In this document: positions 10,596 to 18,999 of the stretch, in pieces
Layout: each line of letters opens with the position of its first letter
Position numbering within the stretch: position 1 is the stretch's first letter
From: Sulfurimonas sediminis
GTDB taxonomy: Bacteria > Campylobacterota > Campylobacteria > Campylobacterales > Sulfurimonadaceae
Reading direction: 5' to 3'
DNA length: 64,000 nt
NCBI RefSeq assembly: GCF_014905115.1
Contig: NZ_CP041235.1
Location: 1,612,001-1,676,000, forward strand
Made by a program: the position numbers and the translations under genes
The notes under the pieces: model-generated
Database searches by the model: none
What the model saw: the letters and a program-made list of their open reading frames with translations, nothing else
Told to the model about the DNA's origin: nothing

Positions 10596-11904
10596 TAGGT
10601 AAATCCCACGAAAAATAAAACAAATCTTAATCAGCATAGTTTGATTCAATCAATTGAACACTAAAATCATCACGATAAAGAGCATTTCTTTTAATATCTG
10701 CCATTGTAGTTTTACCGGTTAGGAGTACCTTTTTATCTTTGTTCTCATTTAAAAACAACTGATAAAGATTAACAGTAAAACTTCTAAGAATAGCTATAGA
10801 GAAAGGCTCTTTATATGCTATATGGTCATCTTCTTCAGTAAGCATATCTAAGTGATAGTGATATGTTTCCACTCTCCAATGTTGCAGTATCTTTTGAAGA
10901 AACTCTTTTGCAGTTGTTTTAAAGTTAGCCATTAAATATTGAGTTGAAATTGTAACTTCACCAGTCTGTGCATTTGTTAATGTTTTCGTCACTTTAATGA
11001 GTGATTGAATATTTTGAAAGTTCTCATGATACATAACTAAATCAGCACTTTTATTTTGAAAAACTTCTACTTTTCGAGAGACTCTTTTGTTGTTTTCAGT
11101 TAAATAGCTATCTTCATCATCAACTCTATCTGTAGGCTGATTAAACTCTTCTATGGTCTTTATAGCTTTCTCTTTGAGGTGTTTCTGGTTATCTTTGAGT
11201 TTTGCTATATATCTGTTACCTTGCTCATCAATAGTGTTGAGAATCTCTGATTGAGTAAGCAGTGCATCAAAGGAAAATATCTGTCCTTCATTGCTAAAAA
11301 TATTATCGTTTAAAACCTCTTTGAGTGCAGTAATTTCGCTACTCTTATTTTTATCTAAAAACTTGTGAGCAAACACTATTTTTATATCTTTATCCAAGAT
11401 ATTTAGTATTGCTTTATGTCTTTCCTGTGTGTATTGACCATTCACGTCGCTACCTCTCAGCCACTTCCCGTCAATAGCAATATTTTCTTGTGCAATGAAT
11501 GGAAAAAAGAACTCTCTAAATACTTTTTCCAAAGCATTATTATCTGTGTTTATCAATAAACGATGATATGTTGATTTGGAAGGAATCGTTATCTCTTCTT
11601 TATCAAAAATCTCTTTGAGTATTGCATTGTCTTTGTTATATATCATCCATGAAAATATATCCTTAAAAGTTGTATTTCCTTTGATAAGTGCAAAAAGTGT
11701 CATGAAAAGAACTTCGTGCAATGGATATTCTATCTTCCCTGTATCTACTCTATAGTCTGGGATACTTTTTAGCGATTGAAGTAAGGCTTTTGTGCGTATT
11801 AATTTGATGGTAAACTCCTTGTTTTAGGAGTCTAAGCAATATTTCTTCCAGTTTTTTTGAATCTATTGATTAAGATTTGTTTTATTTTTCGTGGGATTTA
11901 CCTA
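10596..11904 (-). mobile_element. ISAs1-type insertion sequence, copy 1 (1309 bp)
   Basis: The ends are perfect inverted repeats beginning TAGGTAAATCCCACGAAAAA and running about 38 bp. A 9-bp target duplication, ACTTAAAAA, flanks it (10587-10595 and 11905-11913), with a tenth base ambiguous. It encodes one transposase. It landed at the very 3' end of the ridA gene, leaving the ridA stop intact. It is about 99% identical to copy 2 at 31832-33140; the few differences I see lie in the outer ~100 bases of each end. Confidence 0.95.
10627..11808 (-). CDS. ISAs1 family DDE transposase
   Basis: Moves the surrounding element by cut-and-paste or copy mechanisms typical of DDE transposases. The protein has the family N-terminal region (LLQSLKSIPDYRVDTGKIEYPLHEVLFMTLFAL) and a core with AIDGKWLRGS, FSFDALLTQSE and QHWRVETYHYHLD. 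No ATG or GTG lies at the expected N-terminus. The frame is open from a stop at 11824, and an AAGGAG site lies 6 bases before an ATC codon at 11806-11808, which I take as a possible start (393 aa). The first ordinary start is the TTG at 11719-11721, which would cut off the conserved N-terminal segment. Confidence 0.85.
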   Translation of the reverse strand: MKLIRTKALLQSLKSIPDYRVDTGKIEYPLHEVLFMTLFALIKGNTTFKDIFSWMIYNKDNAILKEIFDKEEITIPSKSTYHRLLINTDNNALEKVFREFFFPFIAQENIAIDGKWLRGSDVNGQYTQERHKAILNILDKDIKIVFAHKFLDKNKSSEITALKEVLNDNIFSNEGQIFSFDALLTQSEILNTIDEQGNRYIAKLKDNQKHLKEKAIKTIEEFNQPTDRVDDEDSYLTENNKRVSRKVEVFQNKSADLVMYHENFQNIQSLIKVTKTLTNAQTGEVTISTQYLMANFKTTAKEFLQKILQHWRVETYHYHLDMLTEEDDHIAYKEPFSIAILRSFTVNLYQLFLNENKDKKVLLTGKTTMADIKRNALYRDDFSVQLIESNYAD

Positions 11905-11906
11905 AC

Positions 11907-12299
11907 TTAAAAAGAGTAGTCTGTCACTAATGCCACGGCATCTATTTCAACCAAAGCATTCTTAGGCAGTGTTTTTACCGCTACTGTTGCACGCGCTGGC
12001 TTATGTTCACCGAATGCTTTTTCATAGATTGCATTGACTGTGGCAAAATCATTCATATCTGCCAGAAAAATTGTTGTTTTTACAACATCATTTAAAGAAC
12101 TTCCCGCTTCTTCTAAAACCGCCTGAAGATTTTTTAAAACTGCAACAGCCTGTACCCCTACATCTTCTTTTAACAGTTCATCTCCACCCTCAGGTGTTAA
12201 TGCAATCTGTCCTGATGTATATACCATTCCGTTTGTTACTATAGCTTGTGAGTAAGGGCCAATAGCCGAAGGTGCTTTATTTGTCTGTACTTGTTTCAT
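11907..12299 (-). CDS. ridA: RidA family reactive intermediate/imine deaminase
   Basis: Hydrolyses reactive enamines and imines such as 2-aminoacrylate formed by PLP enzymes. It has the family landmarks APSAIGPYSQA near the N-terminus, MVYTSGQIAL, and the arginine-containing KPARATVAVKTLP with LVEIDAVA towards the C-terminus. I prefer the start at 12297-12299 (130 aa), with AAGGA 8 bases upstream, over the in-frame ATG at 12308. It overlaps the upstream thioredoxin-like gene. The insertion sequence sits directly after its stop. Confidence 0.93.
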   Translation of the reverse strand: MKQVQTNKAPSAIGPYSQAIVTNGMVYTSGQIALTPEGGDELLKEDVGVQAVAVLKNLQAVLEEAGSSLNDVVKTTIFLADMNDFATVNAIYEKAFGEHKPARATVAVKTLPKNALVEIDAVALVTDYSF

Positions 12300-12708
12300 A
12301 GTTTTCATCCTTTAATATTTCATAATGTTCCTGGGCATTGTCCATAAATGCATTGAACATCTCTTCGTCTCTGTATCCTAAAGATGCATACAGTATTTTT
12401 CCTGTTTCATCCAAAAAATAGTGTCTTGGAACAGGAGATGTTTTCAAAAATTTTGGTATTGCATGTCTGTCTCTTGAGAGTAAAACAGTAACAAATTCTT
12501 TATTAACTCTCTCTTTAATCTTTGTATTTTGCAAAGTTGTCTTTTCAAATTTTTTGCACCACCCGCATGTGTCAGAAACGATTAGCACATAGATGAGTTT
12601 ATGCTCTTTTTTTGCCTCTGACAATGCTTTAAAATAGTCATGACTCCACTGAAGCGGTGCGCAAAAAAGACTCACACTGAAAAAAAGCAGTATAAAAAGA
12701 GATTTCAC
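12277..12708 (-). CDS. Exported thioredoxin-fold protein (CGWCK motif)
   Basis: Predicted periplasmic thioredoxin-like protein of about 143 aa. A signal peptide (KSLFILLFFSVSLFCAP) is followed by a thioredoxin fold with redox motif CGWCKKFEKTTL, a KEFVTVLLSRD strand and the cis-proline context TSPVPRHYFLDETGKIL. I choose the GTG at 12706-12708, which overlaps the dapE stop as GTGA, over the GTG at 12720. The substrate is unknown; it resembles thioredoxin_7/DUF255-like proteins. Confidence 0.8.
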   Translation of the reverse strand: MKSLFILLFFSVSLFCAPLQWSHDYFKALSEAKKEHKLIYVLIVSDTCGWCKKFEKTTLQNTKIKERVNKEFVTVLLSRDRHAIPKFLKTSPVPRHYFLDETGKILYASLGYRDEEMFNAFMDNAQEHYEILKDENYETSTDK

Positions 12709-13811
12709 TGCCTGTTCCACTCGCTGATAAGAGTTTTAAAAACGCTATAGAGATCTTGCACCTCTTTTTTTGTTGTTCTCTCGTTTATCGAGTGAATGGT
12801 ATCATTTTTCACACCAAACTCCACTACATCTATACCAAGTGGTGCAATGAATCTTGCATCGCTTGTTCCGCCTGCTGTAGAGTGTTTTGGCACTTTACAT
12901 GTAACCATTTCTATAGCTGTGTCGATTTTTTTGACAAGTTTCGTATCCGTATCTGTTTTAAAAGGATAGGAACCCTGTGTCAGACGCAGTTCATAGTCCA
13001 GGCCCTGCAAATGTCTGGCAACAAATTCTTCTACCTCTTTTTGTGTGGTTTTTGTATTGTTGCGAACATTAAACATCATTTTCAGCTCATTGGGTGTAAC
13101 ATTTGTCACCTGCATACCAGAACGGATATCGGTAATGACAAACTTTGAAGGCGCAAAAAACTCATCTCCCTCATCCAAATCAACACCTGCCATATCACCC
13201 AAAACGTTTGCTATTTGGTGTATAGGGTTTACCGCTTTTTCAGGATAAGCCGCATGCCCCTGTTTTCCTTTAAGGGTCAGATATCCGTTAATGGAACCGC
13301 GTCGCCCTACTTTTATGGCATCGCCAAACTCATTTTCACATGTCGGTTCTGCTACCACACAGGCATCGGGAAGCAGTTTATGCTCTTGCAAATACTCCAA
13401 CACTTTGACAGTGCCGTTTGTTGCTTCTCCCTCTTCATCCGAAGTTAAAAGCAAAGAGAGCGTGCCTTTAAAGTTTTTCGTATCTTTTACGGCCTGAATA
13501 AAAGCGGCGAGTCCGCTTTTCATATCCTGTGCACCCCGTCCGTATATATAGTCCTCTTTTTCTACAGCTTCGTACGGATTTGTATTCCACCCTTTTCCTG
13601 CCGGAACAACATCAACATGCCCGGCAAAACAAAGATGTTCACCCTCGGAAAATTTTTTATAGATAAAAAGATTTTTGACATCTTCTATATCAATTCTTAT
13701 CGCTTCAAAACCTTCAAGGTAATCCTCAACAAAATTCAAAATACCGCCATCATCCGGTGTTTCACTTTTTGAGTTGATTAAATATTTAAACAGTTGAATC
13801 ACATCCATCAT
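12705..13811 (-). CDS. dapE: Succinyl-diaminopimelate desuccinylase
   Basis: Zinc-dependent M20 hydrolase in lysine/meso-DAP synthesis. Metal and catalytic motifs are visible: FAGHVDVVPAG (His/Asp), YGRGAQDMKSG (bridging Asp), TSDEEGEATNGT (catalytic Glu pair), VAEPT and HSTAGGTSDARFI (C-terminal His ligand). The 368 aa are full length. It overlaps the next gene by 4 bases and follows a small lipoprotein gene directly. TTACATGTAA at 12895-12904 encodes Thr-Cys-Lys. Confidence 0.96.
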   Translation of the reverse strand: MMDVIQLFKYLINSKSETPDDGGILNFVEDYLEGFEAIRIDIEDVKNLFIYKKFSEGEHLCFAGHVDVVPAGKGWNTNPYEAVEKEDYIYGRGAQDMKSGLAAFIQAVKDTKNFKGTLSLLLTSDEEGEATNGTVKVLEYLQEHKLLPDACVVAEPTCENEFGDAIKVGRRGSINGYLTLKGKQGHAAYPEKAVNPIHQIANVLGDMAGVDLDEGDEFFAPSKFVITDIRSGMQVTNVTPNELKMMFNVRNNTKTTQKEVEEFVARHLQGLDYELRLTQGSYPFKTDTDTKLVKKIDTAIEMVTCKVPKHSTAGGTSDARFIAPLGIDVVEFGVKNDTIHSINERTTKKEVQDLYSVFKTLISEWNRQ

Positions 13812-14162
13812 TTAGTTCTTTGGATTTTCATAAAACACATAGGGTGTTGAAAAATTACTGATTTCAAAGTAGACTTTTTTCTCCCCTTTATCAACAACAA
13901 GATTTCTGTTGGTATCTATATAACCATACCCGTAACGATAATTTCTCGGTGTATTTCCGTCCGTACTTGTAGCTGTTGTCAGTTTATCAATTTTTATAAA
14001 TCTTTGAACAAGCTGTCCACCCATATAAATATCAAGTACACCGTTTGTTCCTGTCCAGTTTTGGATAGAGCGTCCTATTTTATTTTGTGCTTCTTGCGTA
14101 CATCCGTTCAAAAAGAACATTGTTACTGCAAAAAGCAGAATAATAATTTTATTTTTTTTCAT
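13812..14162 (-). CDS. Small predicted lipoprotein, function unknown
   Basis: 116 aa with a lipoprotein signal peptide ending LNGC (Cys about residue 21), so it is probably anchored to the cell envelope. The mature part has a glycine/tyrosine run ([20 protein letters not shown]) resembling a calcium-loop-like turn and ends in [14 protein letters not shown] do not recognise a family. It overlaps the trpC stop by 14 bases and abuts dapE. Confidence 0.75.
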   Translation of the reverse strand: MKKNKIIILLFAVTMFFLNGCTQEAQNKIGRSIQNWTGTNGVLDIYMGGQLVQRFIKIDKLTTATSTDGNTPRNYRYGYGYIDTNRNLVVDKGEKKVYFEISNFSTPYVFYENPKN

Positions 14163-14952
14163 AATTTTCTCCGAATTTCAGTTTTTTTAATGCCAACTCT
14201 TCATCTTCTTGGCGCATTAATGATTCACCGACCAAAAATGCGTCTACTCCTGCTTTGCTTAAATCTTCAAGCTGTCCATGCTCATATATGCCACTCTCGG
14301 CCACAATAATTTTTCCGTTTGGTATCAAAGGAATCAATTCATAGCAAAGGTTCATATTCATCTCAAAAGTCTGCAGATTTCTGTGATTTATCCCGATAAT
14401 GTCCGCTCCGGCGTAAATGGCTTTTACCAAATCTTTTTTGTCATGCACCTCAACCAAAATTTCCAATCCCAAGTGCCTTGCATAACCCAGTAAATCTTTG
14501 AGCTCTTTCTTGCTTAAAGCTGCCGCAATAAGCAAAATAAAATCAGCTCCGAAAACCAGGGCTTCAAGTACCTGATATTTTGAAATAATAAAATCTTTTC
14601 TTAAAAGAGGAACAGAAACATATCTGCGAATACCGGCAAGATAATCAAGAGAACCTTGAAAAAAGTGCGGTTCAGTTAAAACAGAAATAGCACTTGCCCC
14701 TCCGCGTTCATACGCCTGAGCAATGGCAAGCGGATCAAAATCTTCACGAATAACACCCTTTGAAGGTGAAGCTTTTTTCACCTCGGCAATAATTCTGTAG
14801 GGGTCTTCCTCTGTAGCTTTTAAAAACGGAATCACATCACGCGGCTGTCTAGCATTAAAAGCCAGTGAGCGTCCCAACCAGTCCAGCGAAAACTCTTTCT
14901 CTCTTTGTACCAGATCTTCTTTTGTTTTTTTAATAATGTCATCTAAAATCAT
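14149..14952 (-). CDS. trpC: Indole-3-glycerol phosphate synthase
   Basis: TIM-barrel enzyme of tryptophan synthesis, closing the indole ring of CdRP. The 267 aa include [21 protein letters not shown] (catalytic Lys and substrate loop), [26 protein letters not shown] and VAESGIY. It is monofunctional (no PRAI domain). Its start overlaps the stop of the upstream lipoprotein gene by 4 bases. It is away from other trp genes here. Confidence 0.96.
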   Translation of the reverse strand: MILDDIIKKTKEDLVQREKEFSLDWLGRSLAFNARQPRDVIPFLKATEEDPYRIIAEVKKASPSKGVIREDFDPLAIAQAYERGGASAISVLTEPHFFQGSLDYLAGIRRYVSVPLLRKDFIISKYQVLEALVFGADFILLIAAALSKKELKDLLGYARHLGLEILVEVHDKKDLVKAIYAGADIIGINHRNLQTFEMNMNLCYELIPLIPNGKIIVAESGIYEHGQLEDLSKAGVDAFLVGESLMRQEDEELALKKLKFGENYEKK

Positions 14953-16244
14953 CTTTTCTTCTTCCCTTTATTGTGTTCTAAGCTCTTTTTGTAGCATGCA
15001 TCTATCTTCTTTACATGTAAGAGTACTTCAGGATTGTCTCCGCCTTCCATATTAACTACCCTGTCCATCACTTTTTTCGCTTCAACGCACTTTCCCAGCT
15101 TATAATAGCCCCATGCCAGAGAATCCAGATAAAATGCAGAATCCGGATTTGTTTTTAAAACTTTTTTGATGTAGTCCATGCCTTTTTTGACATCCAGGTC
15201 ATGATCAATCAGAATATAGCCCAAATAATTCAGATAGAGTGGCTCATCTGTCTCTTTGGCAACTTTTGTCAACTTTTTTACTATAGATGCCAAAAGCTTT
15301 TTTGTCATTTTCTTGCTGTGTGCCTCATATTCATAAATAGCACTTTGTCCCAAATATTTTATATCTCCGCTTTTTTCATACAGTTTCTGTGCCAGAGCAC
15401 TTGCTTTTTCATAATTTTTCCCTGTCATATAAAGTTCTAAAAGTACCGTATCATCCGCATGTGTCTCTTCCAAAAAGTCAATAAGTTTGACATAGTCTCT
15501 TTTGTAGGCATATATACGGATTATTTTTTGTGCGACTGATTTGTCTTTTTTTAAACTATAAAGTCTTTTGTATACAGAAAGCAGGCCTTCGATGTTGTTT
15601 TCATTACTGTAAATTCCGATTAAACGGTTACATATAAGCTGTGAGCATCCGTGCATGCGTGTATGTGTCTCAAGATAGGCAATCGCATCTTTTTTCCTAT
15701 GCAGATTAACATACAGAATAATTGCCATTTTATCAAGTATTTTTTCATTATACTCTTTCATATACGCACTGTTAAGATACTTTAACGCGACATCAAACTC
15801 CTGGTTTTTGATATACACATCACTGGCTAAAAGGTAATCCTCTGCTTTTTGTGTTTTTTTTGCAAGGGCAATTGAGAGTTTTTTTGCATAATCGAGTTTT
15901 CCCATTTCCATCAAAGCAATGATTTTTAAACGGATGAGCGCCGGATCAGAGAAAGTACCCTGTGTTATTTCATCAACTTTTTCAATCACTTTTTCATTCT
16001 CTTTTGCCACAAGATAGTTATGCAAAGAGCGATACAGATACTCTTTTTTGGATGCTTTGTCATAAAGTTCTTCAAAGCGTCTTGCCGCTACATCATAATG
16101 TTTTGTAAGTTCAGCATTTAACGCAAGCATGATATACAGATCTTCACCCTCAAAAGCTTTTTCATTTGGACTTATCGGTCTGGGATGCGTTGCGCATGAA
16201 ACAAAGAACAGCGACACTGTTACTAAAAGGAGAATTCTAATCAT
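14949..16244 (-). CDS. TPR-repeat lipoprotein
   Basis: 431 aa beginning with a lipoprotein signal ([13 protein letters not shown], Cys about residue 17), followed by helix-turn-helix repeats of the tetratricopeptide type. Examples are [28 protein letters not shown] and, near the C-terminus, [31 protein letters not shown]. It is probably an outer-membrane or periplasmic scaffold. The partner is not known. TTACATGTAA at 15011-15020 encodes Leu-His-Val. Confidence 0.82.
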   Translation of the reverse strand: MIRILLLVTVSLFFVSCATHPRPISPNEKAFEGEDLYIMLALNAELTKHYDVAARRFEELYDKASKKEYLYRSLHNYLVAKENEKVIEKVDEITQGTFSDPALIRLKIIALMEMGKLDYAKKLSIALAKKTQKAEDYLLASDVYIKNQEFDVALKYLNSAYMKEYNEKILDKMAIILYVNLHRKKDAIAYLETHTRMHGCSQLICNRLIGIYSNENNIEGLLSVYKRLYSLKKDKSVAQKIIRIYAYKRDYVKLIDFLEETHADDTVLLELYMTGKNYEKASALAQKLYEKSGDIKYLGQSAIYEYEAHSKKMTKKLLASIVKKLTKVAKETDEPLYLNYLGYILIDHDLDVKKGMDYIKKVLKTNPDSAFYLDSLAWGYYKLGKCVEAKKVMDRVVNMEGGDNPEVLLHVKKIDACYKKSLEHNKGKKKR

Positions 16245-16617
16245 CTATTATTCCTGGACACTCAAGTTTTAGCTCATCAACTCTGGTTTTGTAATAATCC
16301 CAAAAAGGAAATGTTTTACACTGATTTGGACGGGCATTGTATATTTTACACCCATTTGTTTTTCTGTCATAAAAAACACATTCATAGGAGTCATTGATTT
16401 TGTTTTCTCTGATAGAGTATTTATACCCTTTCTTAAAGAGATATTTTAACGCAAATTCATTAACATCCATTGCTAAAACTTCTGCAATTGCAAATATTTC
16501 ATTTTTAGTGACATATATGTAGCCACTCTCACCCGTACAGCATCTGCCTTCACATGTAGCACATGCACTGGTATCAAAAGCATAGGGATAATTTTCTTTT
16601 TTTATTATATTTGACAT
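16237..16617 (-). CDS. YkgJ family cysteine-cluster protein
   Basis: 126 aa with the cysteine pattern of the YkgJ/zinc- or iron-chelating family: CATCEGRCC near the N-terminus, CVFYDRKTNGCKIYNARPNQCKTFPFW in the second half, and a final Cys. The biochemical role of this family is not settled. It overlaps its neighbours on both sides (8 and 13 bases), so it sits within an operon reading from the methyltransferase. Confidence 0.85.
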   Translation of the reverse strand: MSNIIKKENYPYAFDTSACATCEGRCCTGESGYIYVTKNEIFAIAEVLAMDVNEFALKYLFKKGYKYSIRENKINDSYECVFYDRKTNGCKIYNARPNQCKTFPFWDYYKTRVDELKLECPGIIDD

Positions 16618-17300
16618 TTTATACTCTGTGTATTGGCTTTTTTATAAATGTTTTGTACTTTTTGTGAAGGATTGTCTCCCTCAAAACTTATCAACGGAGG
16701 CCAGACTTTCATCATTGCCTTTGAACCGTTTCTTGCATGTATCATTACCAGTGATGCACTCCTGTCAATTTTGGGGTGGACAAACTGCACATCCACTATC
16801 TTCATTTTGACTCTCTCAAGTTCAACGCAGACATTTCCAAACTGCGAGGCATCATAACAAAATATAAAATGTGAATGTGGTCGCAACAAACGCGATACTT
16901 TTTTAAAAAACTTCTCTAAAGGGAGGTGCACATTATAGCGTGCATTAAATAATATCTCATTTTGGCTTTTTTGTACACCAGCAGGATAAAACGGCGGATT
17001 TGAAATAATATAGTCATATTTCTGTACTTCTTGCATATCCAAAAAATCACACTCATGCAGTCTATACGCTATTTTGTTGACTCGGGCATTTGTTTTGGAA
17101 AAATGCCTGAAAACTTCCTGCTTTTCTACTGCTTCAAGTTCTACTTTTTCATTGTCTCTTGCAACAAGCAGCCCTACGACTCCGCAACCTGCACCTACAT
17201 CCAGAACTTTCCCTTTGGGATGAAAAGAGTTGATAAAATCATACAAAAAAAGAGAATCGCTGTTATAGCAGTAACCAGAATTCGGTTGGTAAAGAAGCAT
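16605..17300 (-). CDS. tRNA1(Val) adenine-N6-methyltransferase-like protein (TrmN6)
   Basis: SAM-dependent N6-adenine methyltransferase of about 231 aa. The SAM motif VLDVGAGCGVVGLLVA and the catalytic NPPFYPAG are clear. Length and motif order match TrmN6/YfiC, which modifies A37 of tRNA-Val, but substrate choice is inferred only from family resemblance. Its promoter overlaps that of the divergent kdsB. Confidence 0.85.
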   Translation of the reverse strand: MLLYQPNSGYCYNSDSLFLYDFINSFHPKGKVLDVGAGCGVVGLLVARDNEKVELEAVEKQEVFRHFSKTNARVNKIAYRLHECDFLDMQEVQKYDYIISNPPFYPAGVQKSQNEILFNARYNVHLPLEKFFKKVSRLLRPHSHFIFCYDASQFGNVCVELERVKMKIVDVQFVHPKIDRSASLVMIHARNGSKAMMKVWPPLISFEGDNPSQKVQNIYKKANTQSIKCQI

Positions 17301-17319
17301 GAATTAAAGTCCCTTGGGT

Positions 17320-17325
17320 TATAAT
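17320..17325 (+). promoter_or_regulatory. Putative -10 box for kdsB
   Basis: TATAAT on the plus strand, 30 bases before the kdsB start. It lies just beside the opposite-strand box for the methyltransferase gene, giving back-to-back promoters. Confidence 0.5.
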
Positions 17326-17331
17326 ATTGCA

Positions 17332-17337
17332 ATTATA
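17332..17337 (-). promoter_or_regulatory. Putative -10 box for the TrmN6-like gene
   Basis: TATAAT on the minus strand, about 32 bases upstream of the start at 17300. The two divergent promoters overlap, so RNA polymerase may not occupy both at once. Confidence 0.5.
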
Positions 17338-17355
17338 TCATAAGGGCAGATTAAT

Positions 17356-18072
17356 ATGATTATTATTCCGGCAAGATTGGCATCCACACGGTTTCCGCAA
17401 AAGGTTTTAGCAGACATAGGAGGCGTGCCTATGGTTGTAAGAACGGCACAAAGAGTATCACATTTGGATGATGTAGTTGTCGCCTGCGATGATGAACGCA
17501 TCATTACTACATGTAAAGAGCATGGAATCAAAGCCATGCTGACATCCACAACACACAAAAGCGGTACAGACAGAATTCACGAATGTGCCACTATTTTAAA
17601 TTTGCCGGATGAGGAACTTGTTATCAATGTCCAGGCAGATGAACCTTTTATAGAGCCTGATGTTGTTGAAGCACTTATAAAAAAACTCAAAGAACTGCAA
17701 AAAGAAAAAAAAGAGTTTATTATGGGAAGCTGTTATAACGCTATAAATGCACAAGCGGCAGAGGATTCCAATCTCGTTAAAGTTGTGCTCGATGCAAACA
17801 GCAATGCCGTCTATTTTTCCCGTGCTAAAATACCATACAATCAAAGCGGAGAAGCTGTCTATTTCGGACATATCGGTATTTACGGCTTTTCTAAAAAAAG
17901 CTTGAAAGAGTTTTGTTCACTCCCTGATGCTCCCATTGAAGACATTGAAAAACTAGAGCAGCTTCGTGCAATATACCATGGAAAAAATATAGCTATGGTC
18001 AAAGTGGCAAGTACAGGTTTTGGAATTGATACAGAGGATGATTTAAAAAGAGCGATTGAGATTTTTTTATAA
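17356..18072 (+). CDS. kdsB: 3-deoxy-manno-octulosonate cytidylyltransferase
   Basis: Activates Kdo as CMP-Kdo for lipopolysaccharide core synthesis. The 238 aa begin IIIPARLASTRFPQKVLADIGG (nucleotide binding) and contain INVQADEPFIEP and the C-terminal GFGIDTEDDLKRA. It stands alone on the plus strand, ending at a shared terminator with rpsO. Confidence 0.97.
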   Translation: MIIIPARLASTRFPQKVLADIGGVPMVVRTAQRVSHLDDVVVACDDERIITTCKEHGIKAMLTSTTHKSGTDRIHECATILNLPDEELVINVQADEPFIEPDVVEALIKKLKELQKEKKEFIMGSCYNAINAQAAEDSNLVKVVLDANSNAVYFSRAKIPYNQSGEAVYFGHIGIYGFSKKSLKEFCSLPDAPIEDIEKLEQLRAIYHGKNIAMVKVASTGFGIDTEDDLKRAIEIFL

Positions 18073-18079
18073 AAGCGGA

Positions 18080-18089
18080 TTACATGTAA
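18080..18089. repeat. TTACATGTAA palindrome (intergenic copy)
   Basis: One of 14 exact copies of this 10-bp palindrome in the window, here between kdsB and rpsO, next to the terminator. Confidence 0.8.
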
Positions 18090-18093
18090 AGAG

Positions 18094-18118
18094 AAAGTCC
18101 CAAAAAAAAAGGGACTTT
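18094..18118. terminator. Bidirectional terminator between kdsB and rpsO
   Basis: A perfect 8-bp stem AAAGTCCC/GGGACTTT with a nine-A loop. Flanking A/T stretches make it usable from both strands, fitting the convergent genes. Confidence 0.8.
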
Positions 18119-18136
18119 AAAGAAAAAGTTTAAAAC

Positions 18137-18412
18137 TTAGATATTGTCACGAATACCTAAATCTTCGATGAGTTTCATATAGGCGTCTTTGTCTTTTCTT
18201 TTGAAATATTTCATCAAACGACGACGCTGACCAACTAATTTCAGTAATCCCAAACGAGATGCATGATCTTTTTTGAAAACTTTTAAGTGTTCTGTTAACT
18301 CTTTAATTCTTTCAGTTAAAAGTGCAATTTGAACTTCACTTGAACCAGTGTCATTTTCACTGCGACCGTATTTCGCAACTATTTCTTGTTTTTTAGCCGA
18401 ATCTAAAGCCAT
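18137..18412 (-). CDS. rpsO: 30S ribosomal protein S15
   Basis: Small-subunit protein binding the central domain of 16S rRNA. The 91 aa contain [21 protein letters not shown] and the [21 protein letters not shown] signature. It has its own TATAAT (18476-18481) and a strong AGGAGG site. It stands alone, not followed by pnp. Confidence 0.98.
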   Translation of the reverse strand: MALDSAKKQEIVAKYGRSENDTGSSEVQIALLTERIKELTEHLKVFKKDHASRLGLLKLVGQRRRLMKYFKRKDKDAYMKLIEDLGIRDNI

Positions 18413-18475
18413 AATAGCCTCCTGATAGGTATAATAATCTAACTCAAATGCACAATGCAGAAGAATTGAAGCGTG

Positions 18476-18481
18476 ATTATA
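18476..18481 (-). promoter_or_regulatory. Putative -10 box for rpsO
   Basis: TATAAT on the minus strand, about 64 bases before the rpsO start, leaving a short leader that could bind S15 for autoregulation. Confidence 0.5.
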
Positions 18482-18533
18482 GCAAAACTTTTCTTTAAAT
18501 TTTATTTTTGTTTATTTCGGCAATAATTTTGGA

Positions 18534-18539
18534 TATAAT
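18534..18539 (+). promoter_or_regulatory. Putative -10 box for the Rrf2 gene
   Basis: TATAAT in GGATATAATATC on the plus strand, 36 bases before the regulator start. Confidence 0.5.
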
Positions 18540-18574
18540 ATCATTTTAAAAGTTTAAATAATGAAAGTAAATAC

Positions 18575-18979
18575 ATGCTTATAACCCGTGCCAGCGAATA
18601 TGCCATCTTATCACTTATACTACTTTGCAAAGCAGAAGCGCCAATGGACAGTGATACTCTTTCCAAAGAGCTCTCTATCTCCAAAAGTTTTTTGGCAAAA
18701 ATTCTTCAGTCCATGGCAAAAGCACAGATTTTAAACTCATACAAAGGTGTCAATGGTGGTTTTGCTCTGAACAAAGATCCCAAAGATATCAATATGCTTA
18801 GTGTCGCGTCCTGTGTAGAAGGCAAAGCACCTACTGTTTTTGAGTGTGCTCCCTCTTTGGGAGACTGTCCTTCCGAAAAAGCCAGTACATGTACAATATG
18901 GCCTTTTTTACACAGACTCCAGGGGAAAATAGATTTGTTTTTGGCAAACTTGACTTTGGCAGACTTACTCGACGACTAA
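18575..18979 (+). CDS. Rrf2 family transcriptional regulator
   Basis: 134-aa winged-helix regulator. The N-terminus MLITRASEYAILSLILLCK and the recognition region (LSKELSISKSFLAKILQSMAKAQIL, KGVNGGFALNKDP) are typical. The C-terminal half has four cysteines (one in SCVEG, then CAPSLGDCPSEKASTC), consistent with an Fe-S cluster as in IscR/NsrR/RsrR-type sensors. The target genes are unknown. It lies just upstream of flhA on the same strand. Confidence 0.9.
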   Translation: MLITRASEYAILSLILLCKAEAPMDSDTLSKELSISKSFLAKILQSMAKAQILNSYKGVNGGFALNKDPKDINMLSVASCVEGKAPTVFECAPSLGDCPSEKASTCTIWPFLHRLQGKIDLFLANLTLADLLDD

Positions 18980-18999
18980 ATTTGGTGAGACACTGACAC

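Noticed and set aside
17513-17522. CTACATGTAA in kdsB and TTACATGTAT at 53635 as further copies of the iterated palindrome
   Set aside because: Each has one mismatch, so they were left out of the count; they may be decayed copies.
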